Assembly (NCBI RefSeq): GCF_900113635.1
Contig: NZ_FOQA01000001.1
Location: 248,001 to 312,000 of the forward strand
Reading direction: 5' to 3'
DNA length: 64,000 nucleotides
Origin: Tindallia magadiensis
GTDB lineage: Bacteria > Bacillota > Clostridia > Peptostreptococcales > Tindalliaceae
The notes below the pieces were generated by a model. That model made no database searches. It was given only the letters and a program-made list of their open reading frames with translations, and was not told where the DNA came from. This document shows positions 35,655 to 46,128 of this stretch, piece after piece (positions within the stretch are counted from its first letter, which is position 1; the number at the start of each line of letters is the position of its first letter). The position numbers and the translations under genes were made by a program.

Positions 35655-37625
35655 TTAAAAAGAAACCTCTACGGTGCGTACAACAGATCCATCAATAACT
35701 ATTTCAAAAGCCTGAGTCCCTAATCCTGTAACTTTTACCTCCAATGAGTTTCCATCTTCTTCAATATTGTGATTTTTAGTAAAAATCAATGTATTATCAC
35801 TGTTTTCCTCAACACGATAGAGCTCCACCAACACAGTACCACTTCCACCATCAAACTGAATAGGAAGCGTTCTTGTTCTAGGCTCTTCTACGTTATTTTC
35901 TTCTTGATCAGGAATAACTTCTTCTTCAACTTCTATATCTTCTATTTGAGGTGACTCAACTCCTGCACTAACTGTCAGCGATACGCTTGTTCCTTCAGGA
36001 ATTTCCCTCCCAGATACAATACTTTGTTGGATCACTATATCCTCTACATACTCTTCACTGTACTCTTCTCGAACAGTACTTGAAAGATTAAGTTCTTTTA
36101 GCGATTCTCTTGCACTTTCAATAGTAGATCCCACCAAATCCGGCATTATTACCACTTCATACTCAGGCCCTTCGCTGATAACTATTTTAACAACTTCTCC
36201 TTGCGTCATTTCTGTACCTGCTCTTGGCTCCTGACTTATTACAGTTCCAGAAGGCATATCACTTGTAGCATATTCCATATCTCCTACAATAAATCCAGCT
36301 TCTTCAATCTTAAATACGGCGTTATCTTTTGACTCATACATCAAATCAGGAACTTTTACTGTTTCCATACCCGTACTAACAGTTAACTCTATAGGATAAT
36401 TCTCCCTAACACTCATTCCAGCTGATGGGTTTTGTAATAATACGGTATCCTCATCTGCTTCTCGATCAAATCGATATTCTATTCTGTGCTGAAGGCCCAA
36501 TTCTTCAATTTTTTCTTTGGCTTCATCCAAATGCATCCCTATAAAATCCGGAACATCAATATCTTCTGTCGTTCGAAACATGTTACTTACATAAAACAGT
36601 CCAAAAGTAAACAATAAAGCAGCAACTAAAGCCGTTATAATGCCAGCCGCTAATACAATTTTCGTTTTATGGCTATTTTTTGTTTTTTTCTTTTTTCGGA
36701 ATGGCTTCTGTTCTGTCATCTTTAGTAATTCGTCCCCTTCCTTGTATCCATTTACATGTGTTGGATTCTCATCTATTTCATCTTCAAAATCATCGAGAAT
36801 ATATTCCGGATCAGTTTCAAGCTGATTTAACGCATCAATTAATAAGGATGCGTTTTGAAACCTGCTGTACTGATCTTTTTCAATTAGCTTCATGATGATA
36901 CTTTCTAAGCCTTCAGAAACGGTATCATTAATATCCGATGGTAGTTCAGGTTCTTCCTGTAAATGCTTCAATGCTACAGTGATAGGACTTTCCCCTTCAA
37001 AAGGCAATTTCCCTGTAGCCATTTCATACATGGCTATCCCAAGAGAATATAGGTCAGATTTTGCATCCGTATAACCTCCCCTAGCCTGTTCCGGAGAAAA
37101 ATAATGAACAGAACCTACTAAACTACCAGTATTAGTCAGTGTATTGGTGCTTGATGATAGCGCAATCCCAAAATCTGTCAATTTCGCTCTATGATCATCT
37201 GTAATTAAGATGTTTTGTGGTTTAATGTCACGATGAATCACATAGTTTTCATGAGCATGCTGGAGTGCACGCGCTATTTGCTTTGCATAATAAATTATTT
37301 CTTCCTGATGAAGCGCTCCTTTTTCTTTAATTACTTTTTTTAATGTTTTTCCTTCGACCATTTCCATAACCATATAATAGATATCATTTACTTCTCCTAC
37401 ATCATAAACATTAACAATATTGGGGTGAGAAAGGCTTGCTACAGCCTGAGATTCGCGTTTAAACTTATTTACTAAATCTTTATCGCTTATCAATTCATCC
37501 CTAAGAATTTTTACAGCAACATTTCTATTCAGTAAATGACATTTTGCTTTATATACAATGGCCATTCCTCCGCCACCAAGTTTTTCTATGATCTCATATC
37601 TATTACCAAGCATTGTTCCAATCAA
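35655..37625 (-). CDS. prkC: PASTA-domain Ser/Thr kinase PrkC, TTG start
   Basis: The 656-residue membrane kinase has an N-terminal Hanks-type domain with LGGGGMAIVYKA, ATP-binding Lys39 and HRDIKPQN (Asp133), followed by DFGIALSSS. A basic KKKKTK stretch precedes one membrane segment at about 325-350. Three outside PASTA repeats (about 355-560) bind muropeptides, and a last beta-rich domain with LPIQFDGGSGTVLVEL ends the protein. It signals cell-wall state and dormancy exit in the family. TTG 37625 overlaps the prpC stop by four bases and gives the typical MIGT..GNRYEI start. Confidence 0.96.
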   Translation of the reverse strand: MIGTMLGNRYEIIEKLGGGGMAIVYKAKCHLLNRNVAVKILRDELISDKDLVNKFKRESQAVASLSHPNIVNVYDVGEVNDIYYMVMEMVEGKTLKKVIKEKGALHQEEIIYYAKQIARALQHAHENYVIHRDIKPQNILITDDHRAKLTDFGIALSSSTNTLTNTGSLVGSVHYFSPEQARGGYTDAKSDLYSLGIAMYEMATGKLPFEGESPITVALKHLQEEPELPSDINDTVSEGLESIIMKLIEKDQYSRFQNASLLIDALNQLETDPEYILDDFEDEIDENPTHVNGYKEGDELLKMTEQKPFRKKKKTKNSHKTKIVLAAGIITALVAALLFTFGLFYVSNMFRTTEDIDVPDFIGMHLDEAKEKIEELGLQHRIEYRFDREADEDTVLLQNPSAGMSVRENYPIELTVSTGMETVKVPDLMYESKDNAVFKIEEAGFIVGDMEYATSDMPSGTVISQEPRAGTEMTQGEVVKIVISEGPEYEVVIMPDLVGSTIESARESLKELNLSSTVREEYSEEYVEDIVIQQSIVSGREIPEGTSVSLTVSAGVESPQIEDIEVEEEVIPDQEENNVEEPRTRTLPIQFDGGSGTVLVELYRVEENSDNTLIFTKNHNIEEDGNSLEVKVTGLGTQAFEIVIDGSVVRTVEVSF

Positions 37626-38380
37626 AAAGAACACCTGCCTTTCTTACTTGACTTAAATGGTTTAGCAATTAAAACTGTACTATTATCATGTCCGCCTCGA
37701 TTATTAGCTGTATCAATAAGGAGTTGCGCTGCTTGGGAGGCTGATTTCATTTCTAATAGAATATTTCTTAATTCATCATCAGAAATTAAATTTGTAACAC
37801 CATCTGTACACAGAACCAAAATATCATGGTCCATTATCTTAAACGGGATAAAGTCAGCTCTTACGTTTTTATCAATTCCCATCGCACGAGTAATAACATG
37901 TTTTTGTGGATGGTACAATGCTTCTTGTTTTGATATCTCACCTTTTCGATATAGCTCCGCAACTAAAGAATGATCTTCTGTCATCTGCATTAACTCGTTA
38001 TTTCTAAGCAAATATGCACGACTGTCACCTATATGACCAATTACCCCACGATTGTTTTTTGTCCACACCATAGTAAGTGTTGTTCCCATCCCGGCACATT
38101 CGGGATAATCAACAGCATACTCTAACAGTTTTTGATTAGCTCTATGAAAAGCTTCGTATAAAATTCCTGTTACTACAGAATCATCTGCATCGTTAAATAA
38201 AAACTCCACTGCATGAGAACTAGCTACCTGTAAGGCAAGGTTACTAGCCATTTTCCCACAGCTGTGACCACCCATCCCATCTGCAACCATAAAAAGACAA
38301 TACTCATCTTTATAAATATGATAAGCATCTTGATTTTCGACTCTGACTTTACCAATATCCGTTAGAACACCAATATCCAT
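37622..38380 (-). CDS. prpC: PP2C-type Ser/Thr phosphatase PrpC (Stp1)
   Basis: The 252-residue PPM phosphatase has VENQDAYHIY near residue 15 and VADGMGGHSCGKMAS near 33. GHIGDSRAYLL, LCTDGVTNLIS and RGGHDNSTVLI carry the metal-binding aspartates. It dephosphorylates PrkC and its targets; the two genes overlap, as in nearly all Firmicutes. It differs from the SpoIIE/RsbU-type phosphatase at 54131-55276. Confidence 0.97.
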   Translation of the reverse strand: MDIGVLTDIGKVRVENQDAYHIYKDEYCLFMVADGMGGHSCGKMASNLALQVASSHAVEFLFNDADDSVVTGILYEAFHRANQKLLEYAVDYPECAGMGTTLTMVWTKNNRGVIGHIGDSRAYLLRNNELMQMTEDHSLVAELYRKGEISKQEALYHPQKHVITRAMGIDKNVRADFIPFKIMDHDILVLCTDGVTNLISDDELRNILLEMKSASQAAQLLIDTANNRGGHDNSTVLIAKPFKSSKKGRCSF

Positions 38381-38396
38381 GGATATTCCTCCCGTT

Positions 38397-39419
38397 TTAA
38401 TCTTTATATTTAACTTGTTGTTTTAATTGACCACAAGCTGCATCAATATCTGCACCTAGCTCACGTCGTATGGTAGCAGGAATCTTGTGTTTTTTGAGAA
38501 TTTCAATGAGTTCCCGGTAATCTCTTTTTTTAGAATGACTAAATAGTTCATTTACAGGATTTACCGGTATAAAGTTAACATGGCATAGCTTATTCCGAAG
38601 ATGACCTGCTAAAGTCCGTATTTCTTCTTCATGATCGTTCAATCCTGGTATAAGTGCATACTCAAAAGTGATCCGTCTATTTGTTTTATCAATATAGTAA
38701 TCACATGCTTTTAATGTATCCGCGATACTAAACTTCAACGCTATTGGCATTATACTTCTCCTGATCGTATCTGATGCGGCATGAAGAGAAATCGCCAGGT
38801 TCACCGGCAACTTCAAGTCTGCCAATTCATATATCTGAGGAACCAGTCCACAAGTAGATATCGTTATATGTCGCATACTGATATTTAATCCTTTTTCATC
38901 GTTAACAATGTTCAATAATTTTACTACTTCCTTTAGATTCTGTAAAGGTTCTCCACTTCCCATCAACACAACGTTAGCTATTCTTTGATTAATTTCCTTA
39001 GTTACAGATAGTATTTGACTTAGCATTTCTCCCGCACTAAGATTTCTATCAAGACCATCTAAGCCAGAGGCACAAAAGCTACAGCCCATAGCACAACCTA
39101 TCTGAGTAGATATACATATACTAGCACCATGCTTGTAACGCATCAATACCGACTCTACCATTTTACCGTCAGGAAGTTGAAAAAGAAATTTCTCTGTTCC
39201 ATCTTTTGATACTTGTTTTTTCCGTATTTCTGCAAAGGACAGCGTAAAGCTTTCTGATAACTGCTTTCTCATTTCTTTTGATAAATTCGTCATTTCTTCA
39301 AAAGAAACCCCTTTATTAACCCATTCAAAAATTTGGTTCCCTCGGTAATTAGGCATGTCCATGTGATTTATTTCTCGGGACAGTTCTTCTCTTGTCATTG
39401 ATCTTAAATCTTTTTTCAA
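38397..39419 (-). CDS. rlmN: Dual-specificity RNA methyltransferase RlmN, TTG start
   Basis: The 340-residue radical-SAM enzyme has the CxxxCxxC cluster motif CAMGCSFCASG near residue 110. VVLMGSGEPLQN follows near 150, and SLHAASDTIRRSIMPI near 210. It makes m2A2503 in 23S rRNA and m2A37 in some tRNAs. I choose TTG 39419, which fits GGAGG at about 7 bases and the KKDLRSMTREEL start. An ATG at 39443 overlaps the rsmB stop, upstream of that ribosome site. Confidence 0.95.
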   Translation of the reverse strand: MKKDLRSMTREELSREINHMDMPNYRGNQIFEWVNKGVSFEEMTNLSKEMRKQLSESFTLSFAEIRKKQVSKDGTEKFLFQLPDGKMVESVLMRYKHGASICISTQIGCAMGCSFCASGLDGLDRNLSAGEMLSQILSVTKEINQRIANVVLMGSGEPLQNLKEVVKLLNIVNDEKGLNISMRHITISTCGLVPQIYELADLKLPVNLAISLHAASDTIRRSIMPIALKFSIADTLKACDYYIDKTNRRITFEYALIPGLNDHEEEIRTLAGHLRNKLCHVNFIPVNPVNELFSHSKKRDYRELIEILKKHKIPATIRRELGADIDAACGQLKQQVKYKD

Positions 39420-39439
39420 AAATTTTCCTCCTAGTGAGT

Positions 39440-40753
39440 TCATTGCTCTAACCTTCTAATTTTAGCTATAAAAAATCCGTCAAAATTTTCATGTATCGTT
39501 GGATTTAAGAACTTCATTCCTTCTCCATCAAGCATAAACTCAGACTCTTTTTCCAGAAACTCCATTACGACATCTTCATTTTCATATGGTAGCATCGTAC
39601 AAGTAGAGTAAAGAATAACACCACCAGGTTTCACATACTTAGAAGCCGTTCTCAGCATTTCTTTTTGAATTTTAGATATCTCGATCAATTGTTCCTTGTT
39701 TTTATGGGCATATTTTATTTCCGGTTTCCGTCGAATCATCCCTAAACTAGAGCACGGTGCATCTAACAATACTTTGTCGAAACTATTTGTAAACGAATGT
39801 TCTACAACAGTCGCATCATGTACTTTCGTTATAATATTACTAATTCCCATACGGTCTATATGACCTTTCAGTTGATTCAATCTTTTCACAGAAAGATCTC
39901 CAGCTAGTATTTCTCCCGTGTTCTTCATTCTTTCTGCCATAAAAATACTTTTTCCACCAGGAGCCGCTGCCATGTCAAATATTTTTTCGCCTGGCACAGG
40001 ATCTAATATATCGACTGCCATCATTGAACCAAGACTCTGAATCTGAAACCATCCATTTAGGTAAGCCTTCGACTTCATTAAATGTCTTTCAGATTCAATT
40101 AGCTTAAGTGCTTCCGGTATCCATTGTGTTTGCTCTACAATAATCCCATCAATTTTAAGTGAATGTATCAGCTCGTTTGGCTTACATTTTAGCAAATTAC
40201 AACGAAGAAACAGATCAGGCCTCTGTTTATTTATTTCAAGGATGTTCAAAGTAGCACCGTGACCATAATAGGCTATCATTTCATGAATAATCCATTTGGG
40301 GTATGAGTAGTGTAAGGACAAAGACTCTAGTGATTGTGAAGGCACCATTCTTTTAGCTAAATCGTCTTTTTGCCTAGCAAAGTTTCTTAATATCCCGTTA
40401 ACAAATCCACTGGCAGAATGGTTTGTTTTCTTAGTAATTTTTACTGCTTCATTCACAATAGCAAAGTCTGGTATCCTATCAAAATTTAACATTTGATAGA
40501 TGGAAGCCAGTAAGATATATTTGATTTGAGGCTGCATTTTTTTTACTGGCCTTTTGCTAAGAATCCCAAGATAACCCTCTAATCTCATCATTTGATCTAG
40601 TGTTCCATATACTATGTTCACAAAAAGGTTAGTATCCTCTTTTGACCAATTCTCTTGATGAATAAATTCATTAACGACTATATTAGAAAAAGATTTTTTT
40701 TCAACTACAAGCTGAATTGCTTCAACCGCTTTTTCTCGTGGTGTTTTTTTCAT
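39440..40753 (-). CDS. rsmB: 16S rRNA (cytosine967-C5)-methyltransferase RsmB
   Basis: The 437-residue product has an N-terminal NusB-like helical domain (residues 1 to about 140). The Rossmann methyltransferase domain has DMAAAPGGKSIFMAERM near 250 and two conserved cysteines in LLDAPCSSLG and LYSTCTMLPYENE. It methylates C967 of 16S rRNA. TTGGAG lies upstream of ATG 40753. A terminator-like hairpin lies only 22 bases before it, so expression may depend on read-through. Confidence 0.95.
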   Translation of the reverse strand: MKKTPREKAVEAIQLVVEKKSFSNIVVNEFIHQENWSKEDTNLFVNIVYGTLDQMMRLEGYLGILSKRPVKKMQPQIKYILLASIYQMLNFDRIPDFAIVNEAVKITKKTNHSASGFVNGILRNFARQKDDLAKRMVPSQSLESLSLHYSYPKWIIHEMIAYYGHGATLNILEINKQRPDLFLRCNLLKCKPNELIHSLKIDGIIVEQTQWIPEALKLIESERHLMKSKAYLNGWFQIQSLGSMMAVDILDPVPGEKIFDMAAAPGGKSIFMAERMKNTGEILAGDLSVKRLNQLKGHIDRMGISNIITKVHDATVVEHSFTNSFDKVLLDAPCSSLGMIRRKPEIKYAHKNKEQLIEISKIQKEMLRTASKYVKPGGVILYSTCTMLPYENEDVVMEFLEKESEFMLDGEGMKFLNPTIHENFDGFFIAKIRRLEQ

Positions 40754-40774
40754 TTTTTCACTCCAATACACAAA

Positions 40775-40799
40775 ATAAAGGCGCTGCTAACGCCTTTAT
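40775..40799 (-). terminator. Terminator or attenuator between the yugP-type gene and rsmB
   Basis: A perfect 9-base stem (ATAAAGGCG / CGCCTTTAT) with a 7-base loop is followed by TTTTG on the minus strand. It starts 8 bases past the upstream stop codon. The weak T-run suggests partial termination. Confidence 0.6.
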
Positions 40800-40807
40800 C
40801 TGATCGT

Positions 40808-41491
40808 TTATGATCTTCTGTTTCTTATCAAAATCAATCTCATCAATTGCGCCAAAGCTGTTGCCATAGCAGCAACATAAGTGAGTGCTGCTGCATTTAA
40901 GACTTTTTTAGAATGAGGCATCTCATCCTGGGTAATAAAACCGCCAGCACCCAATAAGTGGATCGCTTGGCTACTCGCATTAAACTCCACTGGCAACGTT
41001 ACCACCTGAAAAAGAACAGCTGCCAGATATAGTAAAATCCCAACATCTATCAGGTTTAAAGAATCAAAAATAAAACCTCCTATTACAAAAAACCACGCCA
41101 TTGAAGAACCAAAACTTGCAATAGGAAAGATTGAGTTTCGTATTGTAAGAGGTGCATATCCATTGGCATGTTGCAAGGCATGCCCTACTTCATGCGCTGC
41201 AACGCTAACAGCCGCAACTGACGTTCCTTGATATACTTCTTTTGAAAGACGTAAGATTCGATTCCTAGGGTCATAATGGTCAGATAAGTATCCCTGACTC
41301 ATTTCGATGGGTATATTCTGAAGATTATGATCATCTAGAATCATTCGTGCCACTTCACGCCCGGTATACCCTTTTCGAGAAGCAATTCTTAAATACTTAG
41401 AAAAAGTTACTTTCACTTTATTTTGAGCATACATAGCAAAAATAATCGCAGGAATCAAATAAATCATTCCTGTAGTTTGAAATCCTATCAC
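40808..41491 (-). CDS. Zinc metallopeptidase of the YugP/DUF2268-type membrane family
   Basis: The 227-residue product has a membrane segment at residues 7-22 and the zinc motif HEVGHALQH near residue 98 (HExxH with a following His). At least two more membrane segments lie near 125-165, and a last one near 205. It resembles YugP-like neutral zinc metallopeptidases, whose substrates are unknown. The start is GTG 41491, nine bases after GAGGTG, overlapping the DUF116 gene. Insertion between fmt and rsmB differs from the Bacillus order. Confidence 0.88.
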   Translation of the reverse strand: MIGFQTTGMIYLIPAIIFAMYAQNKVKVTFSKYLRIASRKGYTGREVARMILDDHNLQNIPIEMSQGYLSDHYDPRNRILRLSKEVYQGTSVAAVSVAAHEVGHALQHANGYAPLTIRNSIFPIASFGSSMAWFFVIGGFIFDSLNLIDVGILLYLAAVLFQVVTLPVEFNASSQAIHLLGAGGFITQDEMPHSKKVLNAAALTYVAAMATALAQLMRLILIRNRRS

Positions 41492-42267
41492 TTTTTTTCA
41501 CCTCTTAAAAAATACTTTATAATGTCTTCCACTTCTTTTTTTTGTACAATAGTATTATAACAAGGACCCTCTGGTCGCTCATTGATAATAGCATATACAG
41601 GAATACCCTTCACATCCATAAGCCCGCTAACTAGATCCCTCTCACAGGCAATAGCTATGATGAGTTTTGGTTTTTTTTCCTTTATCCTTTTTCTTGCTAA
41701 TGTTCCTCCAGTAACTACATCACATTGAACGCCATAGGTTTGTTGGAGATATTTCAAGTCTCCTACATTACACATACCACATTCCTGACAAAGTGCTATG
41801 CTATTAGTTACTTTAATGGAACAGTGAGCCTTTTGCAAACAATGAGGTGTTACCAGAAGAATATCTTTTCCATGATAGCTTTTACATTCACTCATCGTAA
41901 GTTTATTGTTTAGCAATGTGAATGCTTTCCGCACATCATTTTTATCCCTTTTGATTAACTTACCTACCATTTTTAGAAATGGATAAATCCACTTCAGCGA
42001 ATGTTTTGTCCATTTCAAAATTAAAACGGAAACACTTTTATTATAGCATATCCTAAAATAGGTATACAAACTTACCAACAGCATCATAAAAAAAGAAATA
42101 AACGTTATAAGCGCTATTCCGTTAAATATTATATAAGCACTCATATGACCTCCCACCGTTAGCCATCCAACCAGTAGGATCAATAGCAAAGAAATAGAGA
42201 TAGAAATCATTAATAAACCAATTGTATTTTTCGTAACATTTTGATAGTCATTTATTTCATTTCTCAT
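41488..42267 (-). CDS. DUF116 membrane protein
   Basis: The 259-residue product has two N-terminal membrane segments (about 16-38 and 45-70) and a cytoplasmic DUF116 domain with many cysteines: PHCLQKAHC, CQECGMC, then ACERD and GPCYN at the end. The cysteine pattern suggests metal or iron-sulfur binding (inference). The family has no settled function but is common between fmt and the YugP-type gene in Clostridia. It overlaps the following gene by 4 bases. Confidence 0.85.
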   Translation of the reverse strand: MRNEINDYQNVTKNTIGLLMISISISLLLILLVGWLTVGGHMSAYIIFNGIALITFISFFMMLLVSLYTYFRICYNKSVSVLILKWTKHSLKWIYPFLKMVGKLIKRDKNDVRKAFTLLNNKLTMSECKSYHGKDILLVTPHCLQKAHCSIKVTNSIALCQECGMCNVGDLKYLQQTYGVQCDVVTGGTLARKRIKEKKPKLIIAIACERDLVSGLMDVKGIPVYAIINERPEGPCYNTIVQKKEVEDIIKYFLRGEKK

Positions 42268-42271
42268 TATC

Positions 42272-43210
42272 TTAAGTCCCTAACGTAACATTTGCACTAA
42301 TAGTATTCCCCGTTAAAAACGAGCTAACGGCCATACGCTTTTTTCCTGGCATTTGAATCTCTTCTATTAATAGTTGATCCTCAGCCGTATCTACTAAAAT
42401 GCCATGTTTTGAAACCTGTCGAATCAATCCTGGGCACTGTGAATTTGATGGCATTTTGATCACTTTACTCTGCCATATCTTCATCTTTTCTCCTCGGCAA
42501 AAAGAATAAGCTACTGGCCAAGGCTGCGTACCTCGAATCAAACAATGAATTGAAGATGCAGGCTGGTTCCAGTTAATTTCCCCCGTATCTCTTTGTAACA
42601 TAGGAGCATAAGTAGATGCATCCGAGTTCTGTGGCTCAGCTTTAAGCTTCCCTTCTCTCAAGGTTTCTAATGTTTTTATCATCAATTCAGCTCCCAAAGT
42701 AGCTAATTTGTCATGCATTGTTACAGAAGTATCTGTATCCTCAATGGGAATCGACTCTCTCAACAACATATCACCCGTATCCAGACCTGTATCCATCTGC
42801 ATTGTTGTAACACCGGTTTCTTTTTCTCCATTAATAATGGCCCATTGAATAGGGGCTGCTCCCCGGTATTTGGGCAACAGAGATGCATGTACATTGATAC
42901 ACCCATAAAGTGGTAATTGAATCACAGTTTTAGGCAGTATGTGGCCATATGCCGCCACCACAATCAAATCAGGGTCTAATTCCTTTAAAATCTGAATTTC
43001 TGCTTCGCCTATTTTTTTTTCTGGCTGAAATACAGGTATGCCATAATCCAGTGCTTTTTCTTTTACCGGTGGCATCATCATTCGATGGCCGCGTCCCTTG
43101 GGTCTATCCGGTTGAGTAAATATACCAACGATTTCATCTCTTTCGCTATTTGTTAATGCAATTAGTGTCGGAACAGCAAAATCCGGCGTTCCCATATAAA
43201 CAATCTTCAT
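42272..43210 (-). CDS. fmt: Methionyl-tRNA formyltransferase
   Basis: The 312-residue product has KIVYMGTPDFAVPTL at the start and VAAYGHILPK near 95. The formyl-transfer site is NVHASLLPKYRGAAPIQWAI near 110-129 with the downstream METGLDTGDML-like MQMDTGLDTGDML. A C-terminal OB-fold follows (from about 205). It formylates initiator Met-tRNA using 10-formyl-THF. AAAGGTG is correctly spaced for ATG 43210. def, the deformylase gene, is directly upstream. Confidence 0.97.
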   Translation of the reverse strand: MKIVYMGTPDFAVPTLIALTNSERDEIVGIFTQPDRPKGRGHRMMMPPVKEKALDYGIPVFQPEKKIGEAEIQILKELDPDLIVVAAYGHILPKTVIQLPLYGCINVHASLLPKYRGAAPIQWAIINGEKETGVTTMQMDTGLDTGDMLLRESIPIEDTDTSVTMHDKLATLGAELMIKTLETLREGKLKAEPQNSDASTYAPMLQRDTGEINWNQPASSIHCLIRGTQPWPVAYSFCRGEKMKIWQSKVIKMPSNSQCPGLIRQVSKHGILVDTAEDQLLIEEIQMPGKKRMAVSSFLTGNTISANVTLGT

Positions 43211-43241
43211 CCCAATCTTCACCTTTCTTTACACCTAAATC

Positions 43242-43748
43242 TTAAGCTTTTTTCCCTTCATTGCTATTTGATTCAGAAACAGCTCTTTCATAAGACTCAG
43301 CCTCTTCTTCCGACAGCATAATGTCTGTGAATAAAACCCCATTCAAATGATCAATTTCATGACAAATTGCACGAGCCAGAAAGTCTTCAGCTTCCATTTC
43401 ATACTCTTCGTTGTAGCGATTAAGAGCTCTTACCTTTACCCGGTGGGGACGAACGACTATTCCACTCTTTTCTGGTATGCTAAGACAACCTTCCGGTCCA
43501 CACTGTTCACCATTTTTTTCAATAATGACCGGGTTTATCATTTCTATTAAACCTTCTCCGATATCAATGACAATGACGCGTTTCAATATGCCAATTTGTG
43601 GAGCCGCAAGACCAACACCTTCTGCCTGATGCATAGTTTCATTCATATCATCCAATAATATTAAAATACGATCATTAATTTTATCCACTTCACGGGACTG
43701 TTTGCGCAAAATAGGATCTTTATCTGTTCGTATGGTTCTGATAGCCAT
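43242..43748 (-). CDS. def: Peptide deformylase
   Basis: The 168-residue metallopeptidase has all three signature motifs: [10 protein letters not shown] near 43, EGCLSIPE near 87 (metal Cys), and [11 protein letters not shown] near 130 (metal His and catalytic Glu). It removes the N-formyl group from new proteins. ATG 43748 follows GGGAGAG; priA ends 15 bases upstream. Confidence 0.98.
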   Translation of the reverse strand: MAIRTIRTDKDPILRKQSREVDKINDRILILLDDMNETMHQAEGVGLAAPQIGILKRVIVIDIGEGLIEMINPVIIEKNGEQCGPEGCLSIPEKSGIVVRPHRVKVRALNRYNEEYEMEAEDFLARAICHEIDHLNGVLFTDIMLSEEEAESYERAVSESNSNEGKKA

Positions 43749-43762
43749 TTTTTTCTCTCCCA

Positions 43763-46090
43763 TCACAATAATATATAAGGATTTATGTCAATCACCGTAG
43801 TGACAGACGAATCAATGAGTTTTTCTTTATTTTCAATTAAAATGTATTTTATCATTTTTTTCAATATGTTTATCGATGTATCACCCGACTTCAGCAAAAG
43901 ATGATACCGGTATTTTCCTTCTGCTCTAGTCAACGGTGCCACCACAGGTGCCATTATTGTATTTTCTATCGATTCATTTCCTCGCTCTTCTAGTAGGTAA
44001 ATAAAACTTTTATAACTAGCCTCAGCGCTGAATTTCACATTTTCTTCCTCTTTTCCAGAAAAGGTAATAAGAATCATATCACTAAACGGAGGATAGCGAA
44101 AGTTTTTTCGCAACTGGATTTCCTTTTGATAAAAAGCCAAGTATTCCTGACGTGCTGCCAAAGATACAGCGTAATGATCCGGTTGGTACGTCTGAAGAAC
44201 AACATTTCCAGAAATCTCTCCTCTTCCAGCTCTTCCTGCTACCTGAGTAATTAATTGAAATGTCTTTTCCGATGCTCTAAAATCCGGAAGTCCCAAACTG
44301 GCATCAGCCATTAAAACGCCAACCAATGTTACATTTGGAAAATCAAGACCTTTTGTAATCATCTGAGTCCCCAATAAAATATCATGCTTTCCCTTCCCAA
44401 ATTCCTGCAACAGTTGTTCATGCGACCCTTTCTGTCGGGTAGTATCCATGTCCATTCGCATAATGCTGGCATCCGGAAAGTATTCTTTTAAGGTTTCTTC
44501 TATTTTTTGTGTGCCAAATCCTTTATATACCAATTCTTGTTGACACTCAGGGCATTGGGTTATCGTTTTTTGCTCCCATCCACAGAAGTGACATTTTAAC
44601 CGATTATCTCTACGATGCCATTTCATAGGAATATCACAGTAATCACATTTCATAGTGTTTCCGCAGTGAAAACAATTCACCAAAGTAGAATAACCGCGCC
44701 GATTTAAAAACAAGATAGATTGTTCTCCACGTTCTAACCTCTCCTTTATTCGACAGATCAGCTTCTGACTAAAAAGAGTAGTATTTCCAGCCTTAAACTC
44801 CTGACGCATATCTACTGTTTCAATGTCTGGAAGTTTGGCGCCAGGAATACGCTCCTCAAGAGTTTCTAGATGAAATTCTTCTTGTAGACTTTGGTAATAA
44901 GATTCTACAGAAGGAGTCGCTGAACCCATTAAAAGATTTGCCTTTTCAAAAATAGATCGAGCCCTCGCTACCTCAAGTGCATGATAACGGGGGGACTGCT
45001 CTGATTTATAGCTGCTTTCATGTACTTCATCAATAACAATCATACCTAAATTTCGAAATGGAGCAAAAATAGCCGATCTGGGTCCTATAACAATTTTCAC
45101 TTTTCCATCTTTTATTTTTCGCCATTCGTCAAGCCTCTCACCTTGAGTAAGATGACTATGCAGAACAGCTACCGTTTCTCCACATCGTCCACGGAAACGA
45201 TCAATCATCTGTGGGGTCAGAGAAATCTCCGGTACCATTATGATACTATCTTTACCTTTTTTTAGATTTTCTTCAATCAAGTGAAGGTATATTTCCGTTT
45301 TGCCACTGCCGGTAATGCCATGAAGTAATACCGGCTTTTGTGGATGTTGGGTTAGACTCTCCTTAATACCTTTCCAAACCCTAAGCTGATCTTCTGTCAA
45401 TACTGGTGCTGGATACGGAATAATAGGACGATTTCTGAAGGGATTTCGACTGACTATTTTTTCTTCAATTAATACCAGTTTTTTCGTCTCCAGAGATTTT
45501 ACTGTTTGACGAGCTGTTCCTGCCAACTGAATCAACTCTACCAACGGAAGTGTTTTTTTTTCTCGAAGAATCTCCATCACTTTCAATTGAACCGGTGCTC
45601 TTTTCATCATTGTTTTAAGTTCATCCCAAGGAGGCATGCTCGTAGCAATGCTTGCATAGAGCACTTTTTTAGGAGTATTTTTCGAACTGGTTTTTTCTCT
45701 TACCATCCGAATTCCATTTTCATAATAAACTTCTCTATTCGACTTCAAAACCAATCCTGAAGGAACAAAACAACGAATCCCTTCAATGTATCGACAAAGA
45801 TAATGTTTTTTCATCCAGTGCACCAGCTTTAAATGGTGACTACTCATAACTGTTTTACTTTCGATTAAACTATAAATAAACTTTAGGTTTTCAGGCGCTT
45901 CCCTTGAATCCCATACTTTCATTATATAAGCTTCCAGGGTTTTATTACCTTTACCAAATGGCACTAGAACCCTCATGCCAGGCATAATAGATTTTTGGTA
46001 AGTTTCAGGTACCAAGTAATCAAAGTAATGATCCATCTTCTCATGGTAATGATCTAAAATCACACTGGCAATCTTTATGTTAGAACTCAA
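43763..46090 (-). CDS. priA: Primosomal replication-restart helicase PriA, TTG start
   Basis: The 775-residue superfamily-2 helicase has an N-terminal 3'-DNA-binding domain ([19 protein letters not shown] at about 10-28). Walker A is [12 protein letters not shown] and the Walker B box VIDEVHESS. Four CxxC pairs ([21 protein letters not shown]) form the zinc site. Helicase motifs V-VI ([22 protein letters not shown]) follow. It reloads replisomes at stalled forks. TTG 46090 sits 9 bases after AGGAGG; an upstream in-frame TTG at 46111 precedes that site. Confidence 0.95.
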   Translation of the reverse strand: MSSNIKIASVILDHYHEKMDHYFDYLVPETYQKSIMPGMRVLVPFGKGNKTLEAYIMKVWDSREAPENLKFIYSLIESKTVMSSHHLKLVHWMKKHYLCRYIEGIRCFVPSGLVLKSNREVYYENGIRMVREKTSSKNTPKKVLYASIATSMPPWDELKTMMKRAPVQLKVMEILREKKTLPLVELIQLAGTARQTVKSLETKKLVLIEEKIVSRNPFRNRPIIPYPAPVLTEDQLRVWKGIKESLTQHPQKPVLLHGITGSGKTEIYLHLIEENLKKGKDSIIMVPEISLTPQMIDRFRGRCGETVAVLHSHLTQGERLDEWRKIKDGKVKIVIGPRSAIFAPFRNLGMIVIDEVHESSYKSEQSPRYHALEVARARSIFEKANLLMGSATPSVESYYQSLQEEFHLETLEERIPGAKLPDIETVDMRQEFKAGNTTLFSQKLICRIKERLERGEQSILFLNRRGYSTLVNCFHCGNTMKCDYCDIPMKWHRRDNRLKCHFCGWEQKTITQCPECQQELVYKGFGTQKIEETLKEYFPDASIMRMDMDTTRQKGSHEQLLQEFGKGKHDILLGTQMITKGLDFPNVTLVGVLMADASLGLPDFRASEKTFQLITQVAGRAGRGEISGNVVLQTYQPDHYAVSLAARQEYLAFYQKEIQLRKNFRYPPFSDMILITFSGKEEENVKFSAEASYKSFIYLLEERGNESIENTIMAPVVAPLTRAEGKYRYHLLLKSGDTSINILKKMIKYILIENKEKLIDSSVTTVIDINPYILL

Positions 46091-46128
46091 AAATGTTTCC
46101 CTCCTGCACAACTAGCTTTACATACTTT

